DNA of 64,000 nucleotides from Amycolatopsis sp. EV170708-02-1 (GCF_022479115.1 NZ_CP092497.1:186001-250000), one strand, 5' to 3'; positions 27,239 through 35,783 are shown, counted from the first letter of the stretch. The notes: a model not told the origin generated them from the sequence alone. Translations and numbers: made by a program.

Positions 27239-27270
27239 CTGCCCGAAAAGGCAGCTGCCCGTTCGGGCAG
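27239..27270. promoter_or_regulatory. tandem palindromic operators in the sheath/cargo divergent promoter
   Basis: CTGCCCGAAAAGGCAG (27239-27254) is directly followed by CTGCCCGTTCGGGCAG (27255-27270). The second is a near-perfect 16-base palindrome and the first has one degenerate half. The pair lies 111 bases upstream of the sheath start and 57 bases upstream of the cargo start, so one bound regulator could control both directions. The same sequence occurs singly at 10381, 32279 and 35031. Confidence 0.75.
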
Positions 27271-27326
27271 CCGGGCCCGCCCGTCCGGCTGTTGGCATTC
27301 GACACGGCGAAGCCGAAAGTGAAGGC

Positions 27327-30300
27327 ATGCCGGCGGGCCGGGACAAGGTGACACAGGCCCCGGCCGCGCAACCCGCGCGGCCGGTCAAGCCCGCGCGCCG
27401 TGCCACCCCGCCCGCGCTGCTGCGGCTGCAGGCCGCCGCGGGCAACGCGGCGGTGACCCGCCTCGTCGGTTTGCAGCGCAGCAGCTGCCCCGCTCCCCCG
27501 GTCGCGCCCACCGGCGTGACGCCCGCCTCGGACCCGAAATTCGGGTCGCTCAGGAAGGACGTCAGCGGGCAGGCGAAGGCGGCCAAAGCGCATCCGCCCG
27601 CCTCCGCGGAGGTCAGGAAGGCGCAGGACGCCGCGGTCGCGCCCGCCGACGACAAGGAAGCCCAAGCCAAGGCGGCGCAGGCGGACAAGATGGCCGCGGC
27701 CAAACCCGCGGGGTTCGACAAGGCCGCCTTCGTCGCCGCGGTGAACGCCGCCGTCGCCAAGCAAGCGCCGAAGAATCTCGACGAGGCCGACAAGTTCGCC
27801 TCGTCCGGCAAGGCGGACCAGATCAAGTCCGAAGTGATGGGCAAGGTCACCAGCGGCAAGGACGCTTCCGCCAAGGACGTCACCGACCGCACCAAGGAAG
27901 CGCCGGACACCAGCAGGGCCACGGAAAAACCGGTGAAGCCGCTGCCGGAAACCCCGCCGCCGCCCGCGTTGTCCCCGCCGGATGCGCGCAAGGCCACCCC
28001 GGACAAGGCCCCGCCCGCCCAAACCGACCTTCGCGCCGACCAATGCGAAACCCACGGCAAGATGGCCGAGGCCGGAGTCACCGACCAGCAGCTGGCGCAG
28101 TCCAACGAACCCGAGTTCACCGGCGCCCTCGCGGCGAAACAAGAAGGCGAACAGCATACGGCGTCCGCGCCCGCGGCGGTCCGCGAATCGGAGGCGGGCC
28201 AGTTGGCCGCCGTCACGGGCGCGGCGCAGGCGTCCGGGCAGGCCGCGATGGCGGGTATGACCGGCGCGCGGTCGTCCGCCGGGCAGCGCGGGCAGGCGGC
28301 GAAGTCGGCCACGAAGGCCAAGGACGAACAGGACCGGGCGCGGATCACCGCGGAGATCAAGGCGATCTTCGAGGAGACCAAGACGAAGGTCGAAGGGGTC
28401 CTCGGCGCGCTCGACGACCAGGTGGCCAAACGGTTCGAGACCGGGGAGGCGGCGGCGAAGGCCGCGTTCACCGCCGACCACCAGGCCCGGATGAAGAAGT
28501 ACAAGGACGAACGCTACGACGGCGTCACCGGCGCGGCCCGCTGGACCTACGACCTGTTCGCCGGCCTGCCCGCCGAGGCGAACAACCTCTTCCTCGAAGC
28601 CAAGAAGGTCTACGAGTCGAAGATGCAGGCCGTCATCGGCGAGATCGCCGATTTCGTCGGGCAGCAGCTGACCGAGGCGAAACGGCTGATCGCCGAAGGC
28701 CGGGAGCGCGTGCGGCAGAAGGTCGACTCGCAGTCCCCCGCCCTGCGCAAGATCGCGGGCGAGGCGGCCAAGGAGTTCGGGAGCCAGTTCGACGAACTCG
28801 AGAACTCCGTCGACGAGAAACAGCAGGCACTGGTCGAGGACCTGGCACAGAAGTACAGCGAAGCCCGCAACGCGGTCGACGAGGAGATCAAGGCGCTGCA
28901 GGCGGAGAACAAAGGCCTGTGGGACAAGGCGAAGGAGGCGATCGGCGGCGCGATCGACACGATCCTCAAGCTGAAGGACATGCTGCTGAGCGTGCTGTCC
29001 CGGGCGGCGAACGCGGTCGGCCTGATCATCGCCAAACCGATCGAGTTCCTCGGCAACCTGGTCAACGCGGTCAAGACCGGCGTGGTGAACTTCGGCGCGA
29101 ACATCGTGCAGCACCTCAAGGACGGCCTGAAGGCCTGGCTGCTCGGCAACCTGGCCGGCGCGGGCATCGAGATCCCGGAGACGCTGGACGCCAAGGGCAT
29201 CCTGAAGATGATCATGTCGATCCTCGGGCTCACGTGGGCGAGTGTCCGCGCGCGGATCCTCCGCTTCATCCCGGAACCCGTGCTCGCCAAGCTGGAGCAG
29301 ACGCTCGAGGTGGTCAAGATCCTGATCACCGAAGGCGTACCGGGGCTCTGGCGCTGGGTGGTCGAGAAACTGGGCGATCTCAAGGAACTGGTGCTCGGCC
29401 AGATCAAGGAATTCGTGATCGAGAAGATCGTCAAGGCGGGCATCACCTGGATCATCTCGATGCTCAACCCGGCGGCCGCGTTCATCAAGGCCTGCAAGGC
29501 GATCTACGACATCGTCATGTTCTTCGTCGACAAGGCCGCCCAGATCAAGGAGTTCGTCTCGTCGGTGCTGGACTCGGTCGAGTCGATCGCCCGCGGCGGG
29601 GCGGGCGCGGTGGCCGGGCTGATCGAGCGCACGCTGGCGAAGGCGCTGCCGATGGTGCTCGGATTCCTGGCGAGCCTGCTCGGGCTGGGCGGGATCTCGG
29701 AGAAGATCAAGTCGATCCTGGAGAAGGTCCAGGCCCCGGTCGCGAAGGTGATCGACACGGTGGTCGGGACGATCGTCAAGGCCGGCAAGAAGATCTGGTC
29801 GAAGGTCAAAGGCGTCGGGCGCGATGCCAAGGACAAGGTCATGTCACTGTTCGCGCCGGTGAGGAAGAACGCCGGTATGAAAGGCGCTTCCCATGAACTC
29901 ACCGCGGCTCCGGGGCCCCCGTTCCAGCTGACGATGGCGTCGAACAACCCCGGCCGCATGGTCGGCCGCATCGACTTCGCCGCCGCCCAGCTCCGGCGTC
30001 GCGCGCCGCAGGCCACCGACCAGCTCGACGCACTCGCGAAGCTGCGCGAGTTCGCGATCATGATCGAGAAGACCGGCCTGCGGGCGACACGAGGAGACAA
30101 CGCCGCCGCCAAGAAACTCGAAAGCCAGCTGGCGCAGCTCGGAACGATGGTGGTCGAGTACGCCAACCGGTTCAACGCGCGCGACTTGGACGATCTCGAC
30201 CCGGCCAACGATGTGGAGGCGACCGTCCGGACCGCGGAGGCCGCGGCCAACCAGAAGCGCTTGGCCGCCGTCGACATCGCGCTCATCCGGATGCAGATCG

Positions 30301-30812
30301 AGCGGCATATGGGCCCGGCGTGGCGCGAGTTCGTCGTCACGCTCGGCTCCAACATCTGGACATTGAGCCGCGAATCGCTGATCGCCGTCTATGGCCGGGA
30401 GGAAGCGACACGATTGATCAACCACCCGGCCAAGCCGCTGGAGGGCAACGGGCTCTACGATGGCAAACGCAATCAGATGTTCGTCAAGATGGGCCGGTCG
30501 ATCAACGAGGTGTCGTCCAGCATCATCCACGAGAGCACTCACTCGTTGCAAGAACGGTTCGGCGGCGACATGGCCCGGTTCGAGAAGGAATTCCAGGCCT
30601 TCAGCGTGCAGCGGACCTTCCTGCTGCGCCTGAGCCCCGGGGCCCAGGAAAAACTGTCCGACAATTACAAGGCCCTACTACGCTGCGACACGGACCAGAA
30701 ACTCCGCGACTTCGTTCAGGGCAAATACAACTTCGAGGTCAAGGGCATGCTCGACCAACGTGCGAACGTTCAGCTGATCAAGCGGCTCGTCAAACGGGAG
30801 TTCGGACTTTGA
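27327..30812 (+). CDS. putative injection-system cargo protein with C-terminal HESTH metalloprotease-like domain
   Basis: 1161 residues, ATG 27327 with a GTGAAGG site. Residues about 28-51 carry the LLRLQAAAGNAAVTRLVGLQR motif shared by many eCIS-associated proteins. About 190 residues of Ala/Lys/Pro-rich linker follow, then a very long helical region (about 240-850) with amphipathic hydrophobic stretches (FLGNLVNAV, TWIISMLNPAAAF, MVLGFLASLLG). The C-terminal ~270 residues contain IIHESTHSLQERF with HESTH at 1068-1072, the HExxH zinc-protease signature. This suggests a protease effector carried or deployed by the system; target unknown. It faces away from the sheath gene and shares its tandem operator. 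Confidence 0.75.
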   Translation: MPAGRDKVTQAPAAQPARPVKPARRATPPALLRLQAAAGNAAVTRLVGLQRSSCPAPPVAPTGVTPASDPKFGSLRKDVSGQAKAAKAHPPASAEVRKAQDAAVAPADDKEAQAKAAQADKMAAAKPAGFDKAAFVAAVNAAVAKQAPKNLDEADKFASSGKADQIKSEVMGKVTSGKDASAKDVTDRTKEAPDTSRATEKPVKPLPETPPPPALSPPDARKATPDKAPPAQTDLRADQCETHGKMAEAGVTDQQLAQSNEPEFTGALAAKQEGEQHTASAPAAVRESEAGQLAAVTGAAQASGQAAMAGMTGARSSAGQRGQAAKSATKAKDEQDRARITAEIKAIFEETKTKVEGVLGALDDQVAKRFETGEAAAKAAFTADHQARMKKYKDERYDGVTGAARWTYDLFAGLPAEANNLFLEAKKVYESKMQAVIGEIADFVGQQLTEAKRLIAEGRERVRQKVDSQSPALRKIAGEAAKEFGSQFDELENSVDEKQQALVEDLAQKYSEARNAVDEEIKALQAENKGLWDKAKEAIGGAIDTILKLKDMLLSVLSRAANAVGLIIAKPIEFLGNLVNAVKTGVVNFGANIVQHLKDGLKAWLLGNLAGAGIEIPETLDAKGILKMIMSILGLTWASVRARILRFIPEPVLAKLEQTLEVVKILITEGVPGLWRWVVEKLGDLKELVLGQIKEFVIEKIVKAGITWIISMLNPAAAFIKACKAIYDIVMFFVDKAAQIKEFVSSVLDSVESIARGGAGAVAGLIERTLAKALPMVLGFLASLLGLGGISEKIKSILEKVQAPVAKVIDTVVGTIVKAGKKIWSKVKGVGRDAKDKVMSLFAPVRKNAGMKGASHELTAAPGPPFQLTMASNNPGRMVGRIDFAAAQLRRRAPQATDQLDALAKLREFAIMIEKTGLRATRGDNAAAKKLESQLAQLGTMVVEYANRFNARDLDDLDPANDVEATVRTAEAAANQKRLAAVDIALIRMQIERHMGPAWREFVVTLGSNIWTLSRESLIAVYGREEATRLINHPAKPLEGNGLYDGKRNQMFVKMGRSINEVSSSIIHESTHSLQERFGGDMARFEKEFQAFSVQRTFLLRLSPGAQEKLSDNYKALLRCDTDQKLRDFVQGKYNFEVKGMLDQRANVQLIKRLVKREFGL

Positions 30813-31390
30813 GTACCGTCGAACACGCGCGCCGTGTCGTGGCCGAGCATCTCCTGTCACCGGGCGATGAGATCGAAAGCGTCCAAGAAGACTCGAACGG
30901 TGTTCTCGTCGAGAGCCACCACTGGCGTTGGCGGATGACGCCCGCACCGGTGTCCACATCGGACTGGCAGCTCTACGACGTAGAACTCGATCTCTTCACG
31001 GACCCGCCGATGACGCCCTACGGTTTCGCCGTCGACACGGACGGACGGGTGCTGCGGCTGGACGACCGTTCAGGGTTGTCGGAGTTCTTCCGTCTCGCCG
31101 GCACATCGCTGGCACGACGCGACATCGCGATACTGCTGACTCACTACCACGGCGGCCCAGCGCACCTTCTGGACGACGTCACCGACCTCGACCGTGTCGT
31201 GGGCCCAGAGGTCGCGGCGGGGATCGACAGCCTTACCGCCCTGGTGACCGAAACCAAGGGTGCGCTGGCCTTCTGCACCTGGCGCGTCGATGCCGACGGC
31301 ACCGTCGCGATCGACCGCTGGGACGTCGACTTGCCGGAGTGGGAAAAACGCACGCTCGCGAGTCACCTGCCTTGGCGGCGAAGCGGCTGA
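30809..31390 (+). CDS. small acidic protein translationally coupled to the cargo gene, candidate immunity protein or chaperone
   Basis: 193 residues from a TTG start at 30809 that overlaps the cargo stop codon (TTGA). It has no signal peptide and no membrane segment. It is rich in Asp, Glu and aromatic residues (WQLYDVELDLFTDPPMTPYGFAV, SHHWRWRMTPAPV) and ends WEKRTLASHLPWRRSG. I recognise no family. The overlap, the size and the position right behind a predicted metalloprotease are what effector-immunity pairs look like. A loading chaperone or an unrelated protein remains possible. It ends 61 bases from the convergent DUF4157 gene. Confidence 0.7.
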   Translation: MSTVEHARRVVAEHLLSPGDEIESVQEDSNGVLVESHHWRWRMTPAPVSTSDWQLYDVELDLFTDPPMTPYGFAVDTDGRVLRLDDRSGLSEFFRLAGTSLARRDIAILLTHYHGGPAHLLDDVTDLDRVVGPEVAAGIDSLTALVTETKGALAFCTWRVDADGTVAIDRWDVDLPEWEKRTLASHLPWRRSG

Positions 31391-31451
31391 CCCGGGATGA
31401 GCACGCCGTCCAAACACCGGCCGTGCCCCAGTTGCCAAGAACGACTGCCGG

Positions 31452-32183
31452 CTACACCTCTTCTTCGGTTTCTTCCTCCCGCTGCACGTACGTCTGCGCC
31501 ATCTTCTCCTCTTCGCCTTCCTCGGCTTCAGGAGCTTCTTCACGCTGGACGTGCGCCTCGCCGCCGTCCTCGCACCGCTGAACCGCGGGTCCGGCCGAGG
31601 CCGGCGCAGGGGCAGACATCAGCCGGTCCGCGTTCGCGACGGCCTCGCGTTCGAACCGGTCCGAGGGATCCGAAACCTTCACCCCGCCACCGGCGTCCGT
31701 GCCCTCGACCGGCCCGCTGCGTTGCTGGACGACATGGGTCAGCTCGTGGGCGAGCATATGCTTGCCCGCGTCGGAACCAGGGTCGTATTTGTCCCGCTGG
31801 AACACGATGTTCGAACCCACCGTGTAGGCCTGCGCGTTCACGGACTTCGCCGAATCGTGCGCGGCGCCGTCGGTGTGCACCCGGACGTCGCCGAAGTCGT
31901 GCCCGAAGCGGCCCTCCATGTCCGCACGCGTCGCGGTGTCCAACGGCGCGCCGCCGCCGGAGCCGACGACGTCGTGCACCGGCGAGCGTTCTTCTTCGAC
32001 CAGCGTGCTCACTCCCGCGTTTCCCACCGCCCGCTGCAGGTCCAGCATTCCGGCGGCGCCGAGGACGTCGGTGCGCCCGGCCGCGGCGGCGCGGCCCAGC
32101 AGGCCGCCCTCGTCGCGGTCCGCCCGGTCGCCCTTCGGCCGCAGGCTCGGTTCAAGGTCGTTGTCGTGACTGTGCCCGCGCAT
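31452..32183 (-). CDS. DUF4157 (eCIS core) putative metalloprotease-fold protein
   Basis: 243 residues. The DUF4157 domain (about 70-165) has the eCIS signature DFGDVRVHTDGAAHDSAKSV, AYTVGSNIVFQ, and MLAHELTHVVQQRSG with HELTH as a HExxH motif. The N-terminus carries MLDLQRAVGNAGVSTLV, the same GNA motif as the cargo protein. The tail is a highly acidic, Glu-rich stretch with VQREE repeats. DUF4157 proteins are the most frequent companions of injection systems and may process or escort cargo. It has its own upstream palindromic operator, so it is probably transcribed separately from the ATPase gene. Confidence 0.88.
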   Translation of the reverse strand: MRGHSHDNDLEPSLRPKGDRADRDEGGLLGRAAAAGRTDVLGAAGMLDLQRAVGNAGVSTLVEEERSPVHDVVGSGGGAPLDTATRADMEGRFGHDFGDVRVHTDGAAHDSAKSVNAQAYTVGSNIVFQRDKYDPGSDAGKHMLAHELTHVVQQRSGPVEGTDAGGGVKVSDPSDRFEREAVANADRLMSAPAPASAGPAVQRCEDGGEAHVQREEAPEAEEGEEEKMAQTYVQREEETEEEV

Positions 32184-32278
32184 GGTCCGCTCCCTCGGTC
32201 GCTACGCCGCCCGTCCAGCTTGCGCCGTCGCCGCGCCGCGCGCCAGGCTGCGATGCGCGGCCGGAAGGGCGGCATCGG

Positions 32279-32294
32279 CTGCCCGAACGGGCAG
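32279..32294. promoter_or_regulatory. palindromic operator CTGCCCGAACGGGCAG
   Basis: A near-perfect 16-base palindrome one base beyond the ATPase stop codon and 96-111 bases upstream of the DUF4157 start at 32183. It is the same motif as at 27239-27270, 35031-35046 and 10381-10396. Confidence 0.7.
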
Positions 32295-32295
32295 G

Positions 32296-34284
32296 TCAGC
32301 CATCGGTCACCAGCGCCAGGTACGGGCCGAACTCGCGGTCGAGGCAGAGTCTGCCCAGCTTGCGGTACTCCCGCGCGACCGCGCCGACCAGATCCGCCAT
32401 CGCCACCGGGCGGCCGGCTTCCGCGGCCAGATACGCGCCGGTCACCGCGGCCGAGCGGATATGCCCGCCCGCCAGCTCGAAGGCCTCCGCGAGGAACCCG
32501 AGGTCCAGGTCGCCGGAACGGGGCATCCGCTCGCCGAGGCAGCGGTCCCACAGCTGACGCCGCAACTCGACGTCCGGCAGCGGGAAGTCCACGATCACGT
32601 CAAGCCGCCGGGTGAACGCGTCGTCGAGGTTCGCTCGCAGGTTGGTGGCCAGCACGGCGATGCCGTCGAAGGTTTCCATCCGCTGCAGCAGGTAGGCGCT
32701 CTCGATGTTCGCGTACCGGTCGTGCGCGTCGCGCACCTCGGACCGTTTGCCGAAGATCGCGTCCGCCTCGTCGAACAGCAGCACCCCGTTGACTCCGGCG
32801 GCCTCGGTGAAGATCCGTTCCAGGTTCTTCTCCGTCTCGCCGACGTACTTGTCGACCACCGTCGCCAGGTTCACCGTGTAGAGATCCAGCCCCAGCGAGG
32901 CGGCGACGACCTCGGCGGACATCGTCTTGCCCGTCCCCGAATCCCCGGCGAAGAGCCCCGTCACACCCCGGCCGCGGCCGCCGCCCGGCCGCATCCGCCA
33001 CTCGTCGAGCACCTGGTCCCGGTAGCGTGCCCGGGCGGCCAGTTCGTCCAAAAGGGACAGTACGCCCGCGGGCAGCACGAGGTCGCTCCAGCCGACCGCG
33101 GGTTCGATCCGCCGGGCGAGCCGCTGCAGACCGGCCGCGTTCTGGCTCCGCGCGCCCGCGCGAAGATGGGACGTCCGCACCGGCCCGCCGTCGGCGAGCG
33201 CCGTCACCGACGCCGCCTTCGCCGCGCGGGCGATCTGCCCCGGCCCCAGCACGAAATGCGCGGTCGCCTCCCCCGGATCGACGTCCGGAGCGAGCCTGCC
33301 GTCGAGGTGGCTGCGCCAAAGATCCACCCTGCTCGCCGCGGACAGGGGGAAAGCGTCGAGCTGCAACGGCGGGACGGCGCTCCATCGCGGGTCCCAGGCC
33401 CCGGTGCCGTGCACGACGAACGGGACCGCCGGATGAGCGAGCCGCTCCAGACGCGGCGAATCGTCGACCGGGCCCAGCACCAGCCCCGCACCGCGCAGCA
33501 ACGCCTCCCGCACCAGCGAACCGGTGAGCTCGCCCTGCCGGGATTCCGCCTGCCAGCGTGCCGCGTCGACCACCAGCGCGGGAAAGCCAGCACCGGTCAG
33601 GGCCGCGACACCGAGCTCTTCCGCGCCTCCGCCTGGATGCTCCTTCAGATAGACCAGCCCGACCTGGCCTCTGATCGCCCGCGCGAGCCGATCGGCGCCG
33701 GCCACGTCGGTGCTCTCCGTGCCGAGGCGTGCGCATCCGGCGAGTTCCGGGGCGAGCCGGTCGTCACCCAGCAGGTGGTTCACCACCCGGTCGGGTACCC
33801 GGAGCGTGCGTGACAGGAAGGGGCGTTCCTCCTCTTCCATGGTGAGCAGGCCACAGGTGATCAGCGGGGCGTCGGCGTCGAGCCGCGCCCGGCCGGCGGC
33901 CGACGCTTCGGGGACGCCGCAGAGGCGCAGGGCCAGACCCGCCGTCGCCCGGCGGCGGGTCACGTCGTCGTTGAGGTAGCCGTAGAACTGCTCGAACCGG
34001 CTGTCGAGGTCGGGCGCGAGCGCGACGAGCAGCAGTTCGACGTCGACACCGGTGAGCCCCGCGCGTTCCGCCAGCGGGTACAGCCGACCGCCCGGCACGG
34101 AGTCCGTGAACGGCGGGAACGGCTCACGGTGGCCCTCCAGCAGCGCGTCGATCGTCTCGTTCGACAGGTACAGCCCGCGGAAGGGATCGTCGGGGTTCGG
34201 GTCGGCGGCGCGGCGGCTCTCGACCGCGTCGCGGATCCGCTGTTCGAGCCGGGCCAGCCGCTCGAACAGGTACTCCAGGCTCAT
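32296..34284 (-). CDS. AAA+ ATPase of the injection system (Afp15/Pvc15 type)
   Basis: 662 residues. The N-terminal ~430 residues are the eCIS-specific helical domain (LSNETIDALLEG, GVDVELLLVALAPDLDSRFEQFYGYLNDDVTRR). The C-terminal AAA+ module has Walker A GDSGTGKT (about 446), Walker B VLLFDEAD (about 503), sensor 1 ATN and an Arg-finger-like FTRRLD. In these loci the ATPase is required for assembly or loading and is not a ClpV-type recycler. It starts in ATGA overlap with the DUF4255 gene. Confidence 0.93.
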   Translation of the reverse strand: MSLEYLFERLARLEQRIRDAVESRRAADPNPDDPFRGLYLSNETIDALLEGHREPFPPFTDSVPGGRLYPLAERAGLTGVDVELLLVALAPDLDSRFEQFYGYLNDDVTRRRATAGLALRLCGVPEASAAGRARLDADAPLITCGLLTMEEEERPFLSRTLRVPDRVVNHLLGDDRLAPELAGCARLGTESTDVAGADRLARAIRGQVGLVYLKEHPGGGAEELGVAALTGAGFPALVVDAARWQAESRQGELTGSLVREALLRGAGLVLGPVDDSPRLERLAHPAVPFVVHGTGAWDPRWSAVPPLQLDAFPLSAASRVDLWRSHLDGRLAPDVDPGEATAHFVLGPGQIARAAKAASVTALADGGPVRTSHLRAGARSQNAAGLQRLARRIEPAVGWSDLVLPAGVLSLLDELAARARYRDQVLDEWRMRPGGGRGRGVTGLFAGDSGTGKTMSAEVVAASLGLDLYTVNLATVVDKYVGETEKNLERIFTEAAGVNGVLLFDEADAIFGKRSEVRDAHDRYANIESAYLLQRMETFDGIAVLATNLRANLDDAFTRRLDVIVDFPLPDVELRRQLWDRCLGERMPRSGDLDLGFLAEAFELAGGHIRSAAVTGAYLAAEAGRPVAMADLVGAVAREYRKLGRLCLDREFGPYLALVTDG

Positions 34285-34940
34285 CGGGGCTTCCGGTGGG
34301 TGCGCGCCATCGCGACCCGGCGCTGACCTTCGACCGTCCCGCTCTCCGCCACGTGGTGCCCGACCAGCTCGCCGTCGTGGGTGTCGAGCTTCAGGCCTTC
34401 CTTCGGCGGCTGTTCGGCCGGGTACACCCGTCCACTGTGGACCGGCGCGGAGATGACGACGTCCAGCGACGGTTTCAGTTCGCCGCCCAAAGCGGTCCAG
34501 ACGTCGGCGAAGGCGCGGTCCTCGGGCGGCGGCAACGCCACCGTCATCGGCACCGGCAGGCCCAGCTCGGCCAGCGACCCGGTGAGCGCCGACGCCGGGA
34601 CGGCGTCGTAGGCGAGCAGGCCGAGCAACAGGTCGGACAGCACGCGATGCTCGTCTTCCGGGCGCTGCGTCCATGCGGTGACCAGATAGGACAGCTTGAT
34701 GTGCCGCGGCGGGAGGTGCCGAGCCGAGACCTTGCCGAGCTGGTCGTACTCGTTGAGCAGGCCCCGCGAGCGGCGTCGCAGGTCTTCGCGGACGTCGTAG
34801 AGATAGACGTTCACCGTGGGGGCGTTGCGCCGCGCCGCCCATTCCTTGTTGGGCGCGTCGAACGCGACCTCGATCTCGCTGCCGCGCCGGGTCTCGCCGC
34901 GGACGAGCCGCCGCAACGCCTCGTCGACCTCATGGATCAC
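34281..34940 (-). CDS. DUF4255 tail terminator/cap protein (Afp16/Pvc16 type)
   Basis: 219 residues. The family signature is plain: VIHEVDEALRRLV, then AFDAPNKEWAARRNAPTVNVYLYDVRED, HLPPRHIKLSYLVTAWTQRPEDEHRVLSDLL and LPVPMTVALPPPEDRAFADVW. This protein caps the sheath and tube and stops their growth. The GTG start at 34940 has a perfect AGGAGG site. It is the first gene of the cap-ATPase operon. Confidence 0.92.
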   Translation of the reverse strand: MIHEVDEALRRLVRGETRRGSEIEVAFDAPNKEWAARRNAPTVNVYLYDVREDLRRRSRGLLNEYDQLGKVSARHLPPRHIKLSYLVTAWTQRPEDEHRVLSDLLLGLLAYDAVPASALTGSLAELGLPVPMTVALPPPEDRAFADVWTALGGELKPSLDVVISAPVHSGRVYPAEQPPKEGLKLDTHDGELVGHHVAESGTVEGQRRVAMARTHRKPR

Positions 34941-35030
34941 TGCGGACCTCCTCGGACGGCGGTCTTCCCACGATGATCGCGGCGGCGCCGACCGGCCAGC
35001 CGCGCAGCGGCAGACCTTCGGGTACGCCAG

Positions 35031-35046
35031 GCTGCCCGTACGGGCA
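35031..35046. promoter_or_regulatory. palindromic operator CTGCCCGTACGGGCAA between divergent genes
   Basis: Contains the perfect 14-base palindrome TGCCCGTACGGGCA (35032-35045). It lies 91-106 bases upstream of the DUF4255 start (leftwards) and 61-76 bases upstream of the membrane protein start (rightwards). This is the fourth location of the motif. Confidence 0.72.
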
Positions 35047-35106
35047 ACACCCCTGGCCGCACCCACATCACCGTGGTCGGACGCGTCGTCGGTTACAGTG
35101 CCGGTC

Positions 35107-35664
35107 GTGCCCGAACAGACATGGTCACCCGCTCCGGGGACGCCCGTAATCGAGTACCGGTCCAGTCGCTGGTTGTTCATCGGCGGACTGGCCCTGTTGA
35201 TCTTCTTCGGGTTGGCCGCGATCTTCCCGGAAGCCGGGAACTCGTCGTCGTCGCGCAAACTCAAGATGCCCGCGGAACCCGCGGCCTTCATCTTCGGCGC
35301 GCTCGCGGTGGGCGGTCTGCTGACGGCGATCGGCTCGGTCCCCCACATGATCCGCTTCGCGGCCGACGAACGTGGACTGTGGTGGCGAGCCGGGCGCAAA
35401 TCCGACCTGATCGCGTGGGACGAGCTGCGCGCGGTGCGCGGCCAGGAACTACTCCCGCGGGACCAGAGCGACCCGAACTCGAAGGCCGTCCTGCCGGCCA
35501 TGGTGTTCATCCCCAAGGACCGGTACTTCGAAAGCCGCCACGCGAAACTGTTCACGCGCCCGTCCACCCCCGGTCCCGAGGTGGAACTGAGACTGCCGAA
35601 CAGCACCATCGTCCGGCAGCTGACCCAGGGGATCGCGAGAGTCCGGCCGGACCTGGTCACCTAG
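35107..35664 (+). CDS. small membrane protein with PH-like cytosolic domain
   Basis: 185 residues from a GTG at 35107. Two membrane helices (LFIGGLALLIFFGLAAIF and AAFIFGALAVGGLLTAIG) precede a cytosolic beta-rich part (ADERGLWWRAGRKSDLIAWDELRAV) resembling bacterial PH-like domains. There is no known function. A TACAGT -10 box at 35094-35099 lies so close that the transcript may be leaderless. It shares the operator with the DUF4255 gene, which suggests co-regulation with the injection system. Confidence 0.75.
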   Translation: MPEQTWSPAPGTPVIEYRSSRWLFIGGLALLIFFGLAAIFPEAGNSSSSRKLKMPAEPAAFIFGALAVGGLLTAIGSVPHMIRFAADERGLWWRAGRKSDLIAWDELRAVRGQELLPRDQSDPNSKAVLPAMVFIPKDRYFESRHAKLFTRPSTPGPEVELRLPNSTIVRQLTQGIARVRPDLVT

Positions 35665-35715
35665 CGCCGCAAGTCCGGTGGTTCCGCGTGTTCGGCCGGA
35701 CGACACTCGTGATGG

Positions 35716-35783
35716 GATGGACGACACGCGTGTCGGCGGGGTCTTGCCGAGAGTCGTCCACCTGGACACGCGTGTCGTCCATC
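35716..35783. repeat. long inverted repeat (19-base arms)
   Basis: GATGGACGACACGCGTGTC (35716-35734) is repeated as its exact complement at 35765-35783, with 30 bases between. Each arm contains the palindrome GACACGCGTGTC. It sits in the 291-base gap between two convergent genes, which holds no gene. It may be a bidirectional terminator or a protein-binding site. Confidence 0.75.

Noticed and set aside
24729..27326. Upstream extension of the cargo reading frame through about 860 codons
   Set aside because: This part is antisense to the sheath and tube genes and reads as their shadow. The real start at 27327 follows a ribosome-binding site and begins the eCIS-type N-terminus.
10615..35000. 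Interpretation as a prophage or a type VI secretion system
   Set aside because: Capsid, portal, terminase, lysis and integrase genes are absent, and there is no TssJ/L/M membrane complex or ClpV. DUF4255, DUF4157 and the AAA+ ATPase fit an eCIS.
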